Positions 21,864 through 32,064 of a DNA stretch of 64,000 nt are shown piece after piece. A program made the translations under genes and the position numbers. How positions within the stretch are numbered: the first letter of the stretch is position 1; each line of letters begins with the position of its first letter. Below the pieces are notes generated by a model that had not been told where the DNA came from, searched no databases, and worked only from the letters and a program-made list of their open reading frames with translations. Source of the stretch: Arachis hypogaea (Eukaryota > Streptophyta > Magnoliopsida > Fabales > Fabaceae); the NCBI RefSeq assembly GCF_003086295.3, contig NC_092048.1:105416276-105480275 (forward strand). The letters are read 5' to 3'.

Positions 21864-23588
21864 TGGTGCACGAAATTGTGATACATATCCATGGCTTCAA
21901 AGGCCTGGTACTCTGATCTAGTTTTATTGTCTGTCACAACTTCGATACAACTAACCAGCAAGTGCACTGGGTCGTCCAAGTAATACCTTACGTGAGTAAG
22001 GGTCGAATCCCACGGAGATTGTTGGTATGAAGCAAGCTATGGTCACCTTGTAAATCTCAGTCAGGCAGATATAAAGTGATAATGGTGTTTTCGAATATTA
22101 TATAATAAAATAGGGATAGAGATACTTATGTAAATCATTGGTAGGAATTTCAGATAAGCGAATGGAGATGCTTTTCGTTCCTCTGAACCTCTGCTTTCCT
22201 GCTATCTTCATCCAATCAGTCTTACTCCTTTCCATGGCTGGCTTTATGTGATACATCACCAATGTCAATGGCTACTTTCGGTCATCTCTCGGGAAAATGA
22301 TCCAATGCCCTGTCACGGCACGGCTAATCGTCTGGAGGCATCACCCTTGCCAATGGCTTCATCTTATCCTCTCAGTGAATAATATGCTCACGCACCCTGT
22401 CACGGCACGGCTATTCATCTGTCGGTTCTCGATCATGCTGGAATAGGATTTACTATCCTTTTGCGTCTGTCACTAACGCCCTGCAATCGCGAGTTAGGAG
22501 CTCGTCACAGTCATTCAATCATTGAATCCTACTCGGAATACCACAGACAAGGTTTAGACCTTCCGGATTCTCTTGAATGCCGCCATCATTCTAGCTTACG
22601 CCATGAAGATTCTGGTTAGGAGATCTAAGAGATACTCATTCTAGCTTATTTCATGTAGAACAGAAGTGTTTGTCAGGCACGCGTTCATAAGGGAGAAGGA
22701 TGATGAGCGTCACACATAATCATCACCTTCATCACGTTCTTTGGTGCGAATGGATATCTTAGAAGAGAAATAAGAAGAATTGAATAGAAAACAGTAGTAC
22801 TTTGCATTAATCTTTGAGGAACAGCAGAGCTCTACACCTTAATCTATGGAGTGTAGAAACTCTACCGTTGAAAATACATAAGTGAAGGTCCAGGCATGGC
22901 CGAGATGGCCAGCCACCTAAAACGTGATCAAAGGATCATAAGGTAATCCCAAGATGGTCTAAAAGACTAGTAAGAGGTCCTATTTATAATAAACTAGCTA
23001 CTAGGGTTTACATGAGTAAGTAATTGATGCATAAATCCACTTCCGGGGCCCACTTGGTGTGTGTTTGGGCTGAGCTTAAGTGTAGCACGTGCAGAGGCCA
23101 TTTGTGGAGTTGAACGCCAGTTTCTGTGCCAGTTTGGGCGTTCAACTCTGGTTTTGGATCCTTTTCTGGCGCTGGACGCCAGATTTGGGCAGAAGGCTGG
23201 CGTTGAACGCCAGTTTACGTCGTCAATTCTTGGCCACAGTATGGACTATTATATATTGCTGGAAAGCCCTGGATGTCTACTTTCCAACGCAATTGGAAGC
23301 GCGCCATTTCGAGTTCTGTAGCTCCAGAAAACCCACTTTGAGTGCAGGGAGGTCAGAATCCAACAGCATCAGCAGTCCTTTTTCAACCTCTGAATCTGAT
23401 TTCTGCTCAAGTCCCTCAATTTCAGCCAGAAAATACCTGAAATCACAGAAAAACACACAAACTCATAGTAAAGTCCAGAAATGTGAATTTAACATAAAAA
23501 CTAATGAAAACATCCCTAAAAGTAACTAGATCCTACTAAAAACATACTAAAAACAATGTCAAAAAGCGTATAAATTATCCGCTCATCA
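21864..23588 (-). repeat. E4 5' LTR (family A)
   Basis: 1725 bp, TGGTGCACGAAATTG to CCGCTCATCA on the plus strand. TATTTATA at 22981-22988 is the TATA box in the other orientation. Family A palindromes lie at 23108-23220. Followed by GTAGA and the second part of the family C LTR. Confidence 0.93.
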
Positions 23589-24002
23589 GTAGATTTCCAT
23601 GTTTCCTTTGATTTAATCAACCATAGATGAATTAATGCAATTTCATGAGGATTTATGCTATAATTGCCACATATTATGAAAGAATGACAAACTCATGATT
23701 TTGAGCATAGCTTTGATGTGTTTGGTTGATTGATGATAGGTGAAGAAAGCTTGGAGAAAGGTTGAAGCAAGAAGGAATGGCTAGGAGAAAGAGAGAACAA
23801 AAAGTTTGAGCAAAAGTTTGCCTCAAACTTTAGCTCAAACTTTCGGATAAGTGAAAACACACCAGGGAACAAAAAGCTTGAGCAAAAGTTTGCCTCAAAC
23901 TTTAGCTCAAACTTTTGGGAGAAAAGCTTGAGCCAACGTTTGCCTCAAACTTTTTGGCAAACGTTGGCATCACAAATCAACACCCTGGAGAGAAAAAGTT
24001 TG

Positions 24003-24118
24003 CGCCAATGTTTGCCTCAAACTTTTTGGCAAACGTTGGCGCCATCAGCAACACACCCTGGAGACAAAAAGTTTGCGCCAACGTTTGCCTCAAACTTTTT
24101 GGCAAACGTTGGCGCCAT
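24003..24118 (+). repeat. Family C palindrome units
   Basis: Two units with 15-bp arms, GCGCCAACGTTTGCC and GGCAAACGTTGGCGC, and an 11-base centre TCAAACTTTTT. The first has one T in place of C. A third unit, lacking the outer GCG, precedes them near 23933. Copies also lie at 12080-12265 and 32453-32640. Confidence 0.85.
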
Positions 24119-24397
24119 GAGTGTGCATAAGGGGGCCAACGTTTGAGCAAAAGTTTGACCCCAAATTTTAGCTCAAACGTTGGTAGCAGCAAGAATGGGG
24201 TTGCTGATGTAAAAAGTTTGAGTAAAAGTTTGCCTCAAACTTTTACTCAAACTTTTACCCAAGCTTTTATAATTCCCAACCCGGTTCACTTCGGTTCTCT
24301 CTCCAACTCCAAGAGCAATCAACCAAGGCCTCTATCAACCCAATTCCATCAAGAGCAAAGGCCCAACTCAAGGCTTGAAGACCATTTGAAGAAAGTG

Positions 24398-24405
24398 TAT
24401 AAATA
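24398..24405 (+). promoter_or_regulatory. TATA box of E3 5' LTR
   Basis: TATAAATA in GTGTATAAATAGCTTAAG, repeated at 32918-32925 in the 3' LTR. It is the likely promoter of E3 genomic RNA, although E4 now separates the first 99 bp of the LTR. Confidence 0.65.
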
Positions 24406-25304
24406 GCTTAAGATTTAAGTTTTTGGAGAGCTTTTCTTTTCGGTTTTGATTTAGTAGTTTTGTAGAGAGCTCACTTTTACATTTTGGCATTGTTGTTTTA
24501 ATTCAAGAGAATTTGGGGAAGAGAATTGATCTCTCTTCTTCCTTGTTCTTGCTTGAATACTCTTTACTTTTCTTGCTTCGGATCTTGGGTGGAGAATTGA
24601 AGAAATTCTGTTTCAATCTCACCTTGGGATCTTGTTTAATTTTACTGCACAATTGAATTTCAATTTCTGATAATTGCTTCTTCTTCTACTTTCTCTGCAA
24701 TTTACATTTCCTTTGCAATTGCTCTTGTTGGATCTAGGAAGGCATTGAGATCTAGACTTGGTTATCTAGTCTCTTGAGTCCTGAGATCTGGATTCCCATT
24801 TTCGATTCTCTGTTTAATGCTTTTCAAGCCCATTTACAATTCCATTTTAGATCTGATTCAATTCAAGTTATCTTCTACTCTTCTGTTTGTTGAATTTTAC
24901 TTTTCCTTGTTTAATTTCTGCAAATCCAATTCCTAATTCCCTTTACAATTCAAGCCATTTACATTTCTTGCACTTTAAGATTCTACAATTTACATTTCTT
25001 GCGTTCTAAGTTTCGGCCATTTAATTTCTTGCTCTTTAAGATTCAGCACTTTGAATTTTAGTTCTCTTTAATTTCATGCAAATTGCCCATTCCCTTTACT
25101 TTCCATGCAATTTAAATTCTGCAAATCACAAATTTCTCAACCAAATCTTGATTCGCTTGACTAAATCAACCACTAAACTAAAATTGATCAATCCTTCAAT
25201 CCCTGTGGGATCGACCTCACTCCCGTGAGTTATTATTACTTGATGCGGCCCGGTGCACTTGACGGTGAGTTTTGTGTCGGATCGTTTTCCGCACATCAAG
25301 TTTT

Positions 25305-25322
25305 CGGCGCCGTTGCCGGGGA
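25305..25322 (+). other. E3 primer-binding site (tRNA-Asp type)
   Basis: CGGCGCCGTTGCCGGGGA, 6 bp after the LTR end. The first base is C where the other elements have T, so pairing to the terminal A of the tRNA CCA end would be lost. The other 17 positions match. Confidence 0.88.
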
Positions 25323-25494
25323 TTGATTAGATTGACAATGATTAAGTGAGGTGGTGATCTAGATCTAGCATTTTTATTTTCTGTTTCTCTAATCTTTGAT
25401 TAACACGCTAACTGTTTGAAATTTTGCTTAAACTAAACTTCGTTCTAGCAATAGACTGAAGAGTTACTGGTGGTGTTTCTTTTGTTTTGTTTGT

Positions 25495-28347
25495 ATGTCA
25501 GGTACAGGGAGATCCATTCCTGTTTTATCTGAAACTGACCAGAGAACTCTTAGAAGGTTGAGAAGAGCTGAAAGAGGGAAAAATATTGTTAGAGAGGAAG
25601 AATCTGAGGAAGAATATCACGAGATGGAAGGAGATCCATCTAATCCAGGAGAAGGGGTTAACAATAACCCACAGCAGAGGAGAGTATTGGCCTCCTATAC
25701 CTTTGCAAATGCTAGACATTGTGGAAGCAGCATTCTCACCCCTAATGTCAATGCAAATAACTTTGAATTGAAGCCACAACTCATTACATTGGTCCAAAAT
25801 AACTGCTCGTTTGGGGGAGGACCATTGGAAGATCCAAACCAACATCTGTCTACCTTCTTAAGGATTTGTGACACTGTCAAGTCCAATGGTGTGAATCCTG
25901 AAACTTACAAACTTCTGCTGTTCCCGTTCTCATTAAGGGACAAGGCCGCACAATGGCTTGAAACTTTTCCTCAAGGAAGCATCACTATCTGGGATGATTT
26001 GGTGACTAAATTTCTAGCCAAATTCTATCCACCTCAAAGAGTCATCAGGCTGAAGACTGAGGTGCAAACATTCACGCAATTGGATGCTGAAAATCTATAT
26101 GAAGCATGGGAGAGATACAAGGCTCTGCTGAGGAAATGTCCACCAGAAATGTTCACTGAGTGGGACAAGCTACAGAACTTCTATGAAGGACTCACTCTAA
26201 AGGCTCAAGAATCACTTGACCACTCAGCTGGAGGATCATTGCAACTGATGAAAACAGCAGAAGAAGCTCAAAATCTTATTGACATGGTGGCCAACAATCA
26301 ATATTTCTTTGCTCATCAAAGAAATCGCCAACCATCACAAAGGAGAGGAGTAATGGAGCTAGAAGGGGTGGACTCAATCTTGGCTCAAAACAAGATGATG
26401 CAGCAGCAAATTCAACAACAATTTGAGCAAATGGCCAAAAGGATTGATAGCCTCCAAGTTGCAGCAGTTAACACAAGCCAACCATCATCCACATGGGGGC
26501 AAAATGAAGAAACTCAAGAAGAACAACAACAAGAGCAAGTACAGTATATGCACAACCAAGGACCAAATGAAGTGTATGGTGATACATACAATCCATCCTG
26601 GAAGAACCACCCAAACCTCAGATGGGGAGATAATCACACCCAAAGCCAACAACCATGGCAGAGGAACTCAAACCAAAACACTTCAAGAAATAACCAAAAC
26701 CACAACCAGCAGCAAACTAACCAAAACACTTACAGAAAACCTCAAAACAACTACCCCAACCCCAACCAGTACCAATCCAATAACCAATCCACCAACCAAA
26801 ATGCCTACCATCCACCATCCACATCTCACAACCCACCACAAGCATCACCTGAATCTCAAAGACTCACTAACTTGGAGACCTTGATAGACAAAATGTTGAA
26901 ACACCAGGAAATGACAACCAAGAACCATGAAGCCTCCTTGAAGAGCCTAGAGAGGCAAATTGGGCAAATCTCCAAATAGATTTCTGTTGAGAGACCTTCA
27001 AGCTCACTGCCGAGTGACACAATCCCAAATTCTAAGGAATAATGCAAAGCAATACAATTAAGGAGTGGGAGAACATTGAAGAGCAGCAAAAGACCACTAG
27101 AAGAGGAACAGTCAACACACACAGAAGAAGCCAATGATGATGATGCAATGGCAAGCAAGCAAGCTTCAAAGCAAACTCAAGAAAAGGAGGAACAATAAAA
27201 AATTCCAAAAAAAGGGAATGAAGCAATTGAAGAGTCAACAAAGAATCAAAAGCAACAAGCAGAGAAGACCTTTGTACCTCCACTGCCATATCTCCAGAGA
27301 TTCAACAAGGAGGCAAAAGACCAACAATTTCATAAGTTCCTTGAGACTTTCAAGAAGCTGGAGATCAATATTCCCTTGGCTGAAGCACTTGAGCAAATGC
27401 CTCTGTATGCCAAGTTTTTGAAGGAGCTTATCAATAAGAAAAGAAGTTGGGATGAGAAAGAAACCATACTGCTTACTGAGGAATGCAGGGCCTTGATTCA
27501 AAAAGGGCTTCCTCCGAAGCTTGAGGACCCAGGGAGCTTCTTGCTACCTTGCACCATTGGGGAATTAACCATCACTAAAGCAATGTGCAATCTAGGAGCA
27601 AGTATTAACTTAATACCATCCTCCTTGGTGAAAAAGCTGCGTATAGAGGAAGTTAAACCGGTACAGATATCTCTAGAGCTCGTAGATAAGTCAACGGTAT
27701 ACCCCAGGGGTATGATTGAAAACCTTCTGGTCAAGGTGGACAATTTCATATACCCTGCAGATTTTGTGGTTCTAGATTCAGATGGGGATGATGGTGACTC
27801 TATTATACTGGGAAGGCCATTCTTGGCCACTGCTAGAGCTATCATAGACATAGAGCAAGGAGAACTAACTCTCAGGATGCATGATAAGAGTGTCACTCTG
27901 AAGGTATTACCAGAAGCCCTGTTTAGTAATGAGAGGAGGGACTATATGGAAATTGACAAGGTGATTCACAACAACATCCCAGGGCAGAAGATTGTGCAGA
28001 AGGATGAAAAAGTCCAAGAGGATATTGGAATATTAGCCACTGAAGAGAGAGATCCCCAAGGTAAGCTTACAGCCATAAAAGAAAGATCAACAAAAAAAGG
28101 GATGAAACGCAGAAACAAAACAAAAAGGGGTTGGAAGAACAGGAAGATTCCAACAGAGGGGCTTTCCAAAGGTGACAAAGTGCAATTGATATATCAACAA
28201 CTGGGAGCAAGCCAACAGACTGATGACTATTACACTGTCAGCAACATACTCTCGTTGGAACATGCTGAAATTGAACACCAGAGAACAAAGAGGAGGATCA
28301 CAGTCAGGGGAGACAAGTTGAGGCACCACAATCCTCAACCACCATAA
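25495..28347 (+). pseudogene. E3 gag-protease frame with integrase-like tail
   Basis: One frame of 950 codons from ATG 25495, broken by TAG 26977, TAA 27040 and TAA 27196. Residues 1-494 are gag: [60 protein letters not shown], then an N/Q-rich tail. CKAIQLRSGRTL follows near residue 516. Protease runs from DPGSFLLPCTIGE to [14 protein letters not shown], but the active-site motif reads CNLGAS: codon 699 (27589) is AAT where relatives have Asp. The last 75 residues (GLSKGDKVQLIY ... RRITVRGDKLRHH) resemble the end of integrase in E2 and E5. RT, RNase H and the integrase core are absent with no frame break. Confidence 0.88.
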
Positions 28348-28360
28348 AAGAAAGCTCCAA

Positions 28361-28408
28361 TGTCAAGCTAGTGACAATAAAAGAGCGCTCCATGGGAGGC
28401 AACCCATG
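28361..28408 (+). other. E3 twin hairpin after gag-pro
   Basis: Hairpin 1 is TGTCA-AGCTAG-TGACA (28361-28376). Hairpin 2 is CATGGG-AGGCAA-CCCATG (28391-28408). It begins 14 nt after the stop codon. The spacer AATAAAAGAGCGCTC resembles that of E4 and E5. Confidence 0.8.
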
Positions 28409-29507
28409 ATTTAAGATTTATGTCATTTTAAATTCAATAAGCTATGATCATCTGAGCATGAATTTTTTTTTTCATGGACGTACTTAATGAATGCATGCAA
28501 ATTTTTTTTACATATGCTAAGACTTCTAAAGTTTGGTGTGCCTTCAAGCACACCAAACCAGTGTTACAAACATTTTCATACTATATGCCTAGCATATGAC
28601 CAAACACTAAGTTTGGTGTTTCTCTTCTCATGAAAATTAAAAATCATGCATCAATGATCATACATTACCTCTTACTGAGACTTTTCAATTAAAAAGAAAT
28701 CATATTCTGTGATGAAGGCATCAATTGTAATTTACTACTAGCATCTCACATTTACCCCTTAAGCAAGAGACAAGTTTGGTGTTCATCAAACCTTGATGCA
28801 CTGATTTAGGGACACAATTGATCCTTCATGAAAAAAAAAAAAAGAGAAAAAGGAAAATTATAATGAAAACATTTCTTATAAACATTTAACCAAGAGTGAC
28901 ATTGGGATTTCAATTTCACTAGTTGGAGGAAGAAACACAATTTTTTTACTATATGACCAAACATTAAGTTTGGTGTCCTCCAAGAAAAGTCACGGTTCAA
29001 ATGGATATAAGGAATGACTATTCATATAGTGTTAATGAAAGAAGCACTCTTGCCACAGTTTGATAAAACTAATGTTTGTTGTCTTGTTGTGATGACTAGG
29101 TGGTCAAAGAACACTCAATGAAAAAGACAAGACAAAGGAAAGCATAGCATGAGGACAAAATCTCATCACATGCCTCAAAAGGAGAATCTGCCACTCCTTG
29201 AGATGATCACGGCAAAGACAATTGAAGAATCAAGCTTTGTCTTCATTCATCCTTACATGCACACCTTTGATTCACATAGTATCTAATTGCATCCTAGCCC
29301 TTCATTGTTCATTTAAATAACACACCACCTTCAAGCCATGCATATGACCGAATCCTTGCACTCCAACCATTTAAACTCCATTCCCTTCATCACTTCTCAT
29401 CATAATAAGCTCAGCCTCAAGCTTCTTCTTGCTCCAAACACACATCAAAATCTCCAACATTCTTCACACTCTCCTTAACCCCAGAGAGATCAAATGACCA
29501 AGTGATC
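28409..29507 (+). other. E3 ORF3 leader
   Basis: No supported gene. It carries four AAGTTTGGTGT motifs (about 28529, 28610, 28772, 28968), several followed by a T/C-rich stretch. A pyrimidine tract and CAG (CTCTCCTTAACCCCAG, 29468-29483) lie 24 bp before the ORF3 start and could be a splice acceptor. Confidence 0.55.
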
Positions 29508-31037
29508 ATGGCCTCTTCCTCAAGAACCAAACGAAGAAAAGAGAAAGATCCCATGGTGGAGGAGAGCACCCCTGAATATGACCGGTGGAGATTCAAATCT
29601 TGGCACCATCAATTACAAATTGAATGGATGAATGAGAAGAAGATATATCCAGAAGTTCCACTCTTACTACCAGATGATGGATGCCAAGAAATGAAGGACA
29701 AGATTAGAAAAAGGAGGTGGGAAGAACTCATATCACCAATCACCAGGATCAATGCTAACATAATAAAAGAGTTCTATGCCAATGTCTCAAGGCTTGACAT
29801 GAGTGAGGCCCCAACATACAAGAGCTATGTGCGGGGAGTGGAAGTAGACTTTAGCTCAGATGCCATCAAGAAGGTCTTGGGACTAAAATCAGTCCGCTTT
29901 AGCGAACCGGGATATCACCAAAGGGTAAATGGAGATCCGGATTATGATAGAATTTCTAGAGATATTTGTATGGAGAACTCAGAATGGGAAGGAGATGCTA
30001 AGAACAAATACAAGTATCTTAAAAGAGGTAACCTTACCCCGGAAGCAAAGGGATGGTATGAGATATTGAAAAGATCAATCCTGGGCACAGTAAACACCTC
30101 AGAAGTCAACAGGAAGAGAGCTGTTATGTTGCATTGCATCATTGTGGGAGGAGAGGTAAAGGTTCATGAAATCCTTGCAAAAGACATTCAAAAAGTTGCA
30201 GAGAAGAACTCGGCCGGGTCTTGGTTGTACTACCCAAGTACCATTTGGAGGTTGTGTGCAAAAGCTAAAGTACCAATGGAGGAGGAGAACCCAACGTGGT
30301 TGAGCCAGGGCATGCCTATAACCATTGAAAGAATGATGATGACTCCTGAAGCACATCAAGGCCGAAGACCACACGGAGGAAGGCAAAGAGAAGAACCAAT
30401 GGAGGAAGAAGAATTACAAGAGGAAGAAGAGCTACAAGAGGAGGAGCAACAGCAGCACATTCCCCTACATAACAATCTGGACATGACTCAGATACAGGAA
30501 GCAATTGGAAGATTATCACAACAGTACATGAGAATTCAAGAAAGGAAAGAGGAATACCATTCACTATACATGAAAAACCAACAAGAGCAAGAAGAACGGG
30601 AGCTAAGAATGATGAACAAACAAAGTGAATTTGAGTTAAAATTCCTTGTGATGCAAGAAGAGCATGCTTTTCAATCTCATGAATCATTTGGAAAGTTGGA
30701 ACAAATGCAAGCTGAAAATTTGAGGGCTCTCAAAGAGTTCACAACCCTCCAAGATGCAAGATATGAAGTCCAAGCCGACTACAACATAAATAGTCAAATC
30801 AAGTTGAACTATATTGGAGAGCATCTGCACAACATGGATCCAGCATTTCCAACCTTCGATGAATTCTTCAAAAGGAGAAGTGAGATAGAAGTAAGCAATG
30901 CTATGAAGCTTGAAGATAGAGTAGAGGAAGCGATGAATAGAGCTGGTTTCTGGCGGGATCAACAGACAACAGACATGGACACAGGGAACACTAGCAACCA
31001 AGTGTATGAAAGAAGAAAGAAAAAGCATGACAAATGA
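29508..31037 (+). CDS. E3 ORF3, intact 509-residue coiled-coil protein
   Basis: The ATG at 29508 gives MASSSRTKRRKEKDP; the codon at 29502 is GTG and is not used as start. The N-terminus is basic and Ser-rich. Residues about 25-270 are a globular region with YPEVPLLLP, RRWEELISPITRINANIIKE, YVRGVEVDFSS, PEAKGWYEILKRS and WLYYPSTIWRLCAKAKV, shared with ORF3 of E1. Residues about 285-320 are Glu-rich, followed by long Gln/Glu coiled coil to about 440 (ERKEEYHSLYMKNQQEQEER). I see no signal peptide, membrane span, zinc finger or catalytic motif. The family is often annotated 'putative plant transposon protein'. It is the only uninterrupted full-length ORF3 here, so some selection on it until recently is possible. 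Confidence 0.85.
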   Translation: MASSSRTKRRKEKDPMVEESTPEYDRWRFKSWHHQLQIEWMNEKKIYPEVPLLLPDDGCQEMKDKIRKRRWEELISPITRINANIIKEFYANVSRLDMSEAPTYKSYVRGVEVDFSSDAIKKVLGLKSVRFSEPGYHQRVNGDPDYDRISRDICMENSEWEGDAKNKYKYLKRGNLTPEAKGWYEILKRSILGTVNTSEVNRKRAVMLHCIIVGGEVKVHEILAKDIQKVAEKNSAGSWLYYPSTIWRLCAKAKVPMEEENPTWLSQGMPITIERMMMTPEAHQGRRPHGGRQREEPMEEEELQEEEELQEEEQQQHIPLHNNLDMTQIQEAIGRLSQQYMRIQERKEEYHSLYMKNQQEQEERELRMMNKQSEFELKFLVMQEEHAFQSHESFGKLEQMQAENLRALKEFTTLQDARYEVQADYNINSQIKLNYIGEHLHNMDPAFPTFDEFFKRRSEIEVSNAMKLEDRVEEAMNRAGFWRDQQTTDMDTGNTSNQVYERRKKKHDK

Positions 31038-32027
31038 AAGGTGGACTTGCTCCTTGTTCATCACTACAAAGAAAAAGCATGCATTGTATCTGTTTTAAGT
31101 TGTCTTTGCATCTTTAAGTAGTTATTATAATTAATAGTCTTTGCATTATGTTTGTTTCTCTTAAAATAAGTAAGCTAGCCTATGTGTGTGCTTGTGTGTT
31201 TACTTTCACTTAACAAAAAGCATGCTTTGTCCCCTGCATTTTCAATTCAATAAAAGAAATGTTTGAATGTGAAGTGAGATAGTTCTCTGTTAGACAGAAG
31301 TACAATAAGAGTAAGTGGTGGTATGTATGTGTGATTGTATGATAGCTCACTTTTAGTGAATAAGAGAACTAGGATGTCTCCCTCTAAGTAGAAAGTGGCC
31401 TACTGTCTATGAATCTCAATCAAATAAAAATCCTTGGTTAAAAAGAAAAACAAAAAAAAAAAGAGAAAAGAAAAAAAGCCAAAAATGGCAACAGAACAAA
31501 AGAAAAACAAAAAGAAACAAAGCTAGACACCAATAGCTTGAACCTTAGAATATATGCCTGTGGTGTCTTTGTACTAGGATCTGCTTGGATTATTAAGCTC
31601 TTTGGAGTGCATCAACACTTGGTGACTTGGGTTAACTAACCCAGGATCATCAGCTGAAAGTCCACTATCAAGAGCAACCTAACTACAAGGCATTTAGCGA
31701 CCCAAAGAGGTGCTGGGCATCAATGTTTTAAGAAGGAATGTGAGCCAAGTGTCTATAGTGAATAATGTGTCAAGTATAAAGAAATCAATGAACTTGTTAC
31801 ACATGACACTCAAATAAAGCTTATGAACAAAATAATAGCCAAGGATAAAGGAATAATGAGAGGTCATAGCAGTGTGTTGCTTGATGCTTGAAGAAGACTT
31901 TCTAGGCCTAAGAGTCAATAAGAAGTGAGTGTTTATATATCCACAGAAAACCCCATGAACTACCAATAATACTCTGCTAGCATGAACATCATCTTCCATT
32001 TCATTCTTTCTTCTCAATAATTCATTT
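31038..32027 (+). other. E3 3' noncoding region
   Basis: It includes an A-rich run (31440-31520) and a block at about 31535-31740 that is also in E5 at 51580-51790. The shared core has GCCTGTGGTGT, TTGGGTTAACTAACCC, TATCAAGAGCAACCTAA and AAAGAGGTGCTGGGCA. No ORF of note. Confidence 0.65.
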
Positions 32028-32064
32028 CTTGCTTGGGGACAAACAAGCTTTAAGTTTGGTGTTG
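32028..32064 (+). promoter_or_regulatory. E3 polypurine-tract region with hairpin
   Basis: CTTGCTTG (32028-32035), loop GGGA, CAAACAAG (32040-32047; one mismatch), then CTTTAAGTTTGGTGTTG at the LTR border. Confidence 0.65.

Larger units (their letters stand above)
10011..23588 (-). mobile_element. E4: family A retrotransposon, gag-pro, damaged ORF3, rearranged 3' LTR
   Basis: Minus strand. The 5' LTR is 21864-23588 and the PBS 21840-21857. Then come an AT-rich leader, gag-pro (19970 to 18093, solo LTR, 15686 to 15236), the twin hairpin (15217 to 15171), the ORF3 leader and an ORF3 remnant with a tRNA-Cys piece. After those the 3' noncoding region runs 14087 to 13017, followed by an LTR tail (13016 to 12695), copied family C flank (12699 to 11736) and a full-length LTR (11735 to 10011). 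No RT or integrase. The two full LTRs are both 1725 bp and differ at about eleven sites by eye. It lies inside the E3 5' LTR with GTAGA duplications. Confidence 0.88.
23589..25298 (+). repeat. E3 5' LTR, part 2 (family C)
   Basis: Resumes with GTAGATTTCCATG and ends GTTTTCCGCACATCA. It contains AAAGTTTG-type palindromes (23800-24245), TATAAATA at 24398-24405, and near the end GTGGGATCGAC followed by the hairpin CTCAC-TCCC-GTGAG (25216-25229). Relative to the 3' LTR it has one extra 51-bp unit near 23875-23925. Confidence 0.92.
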
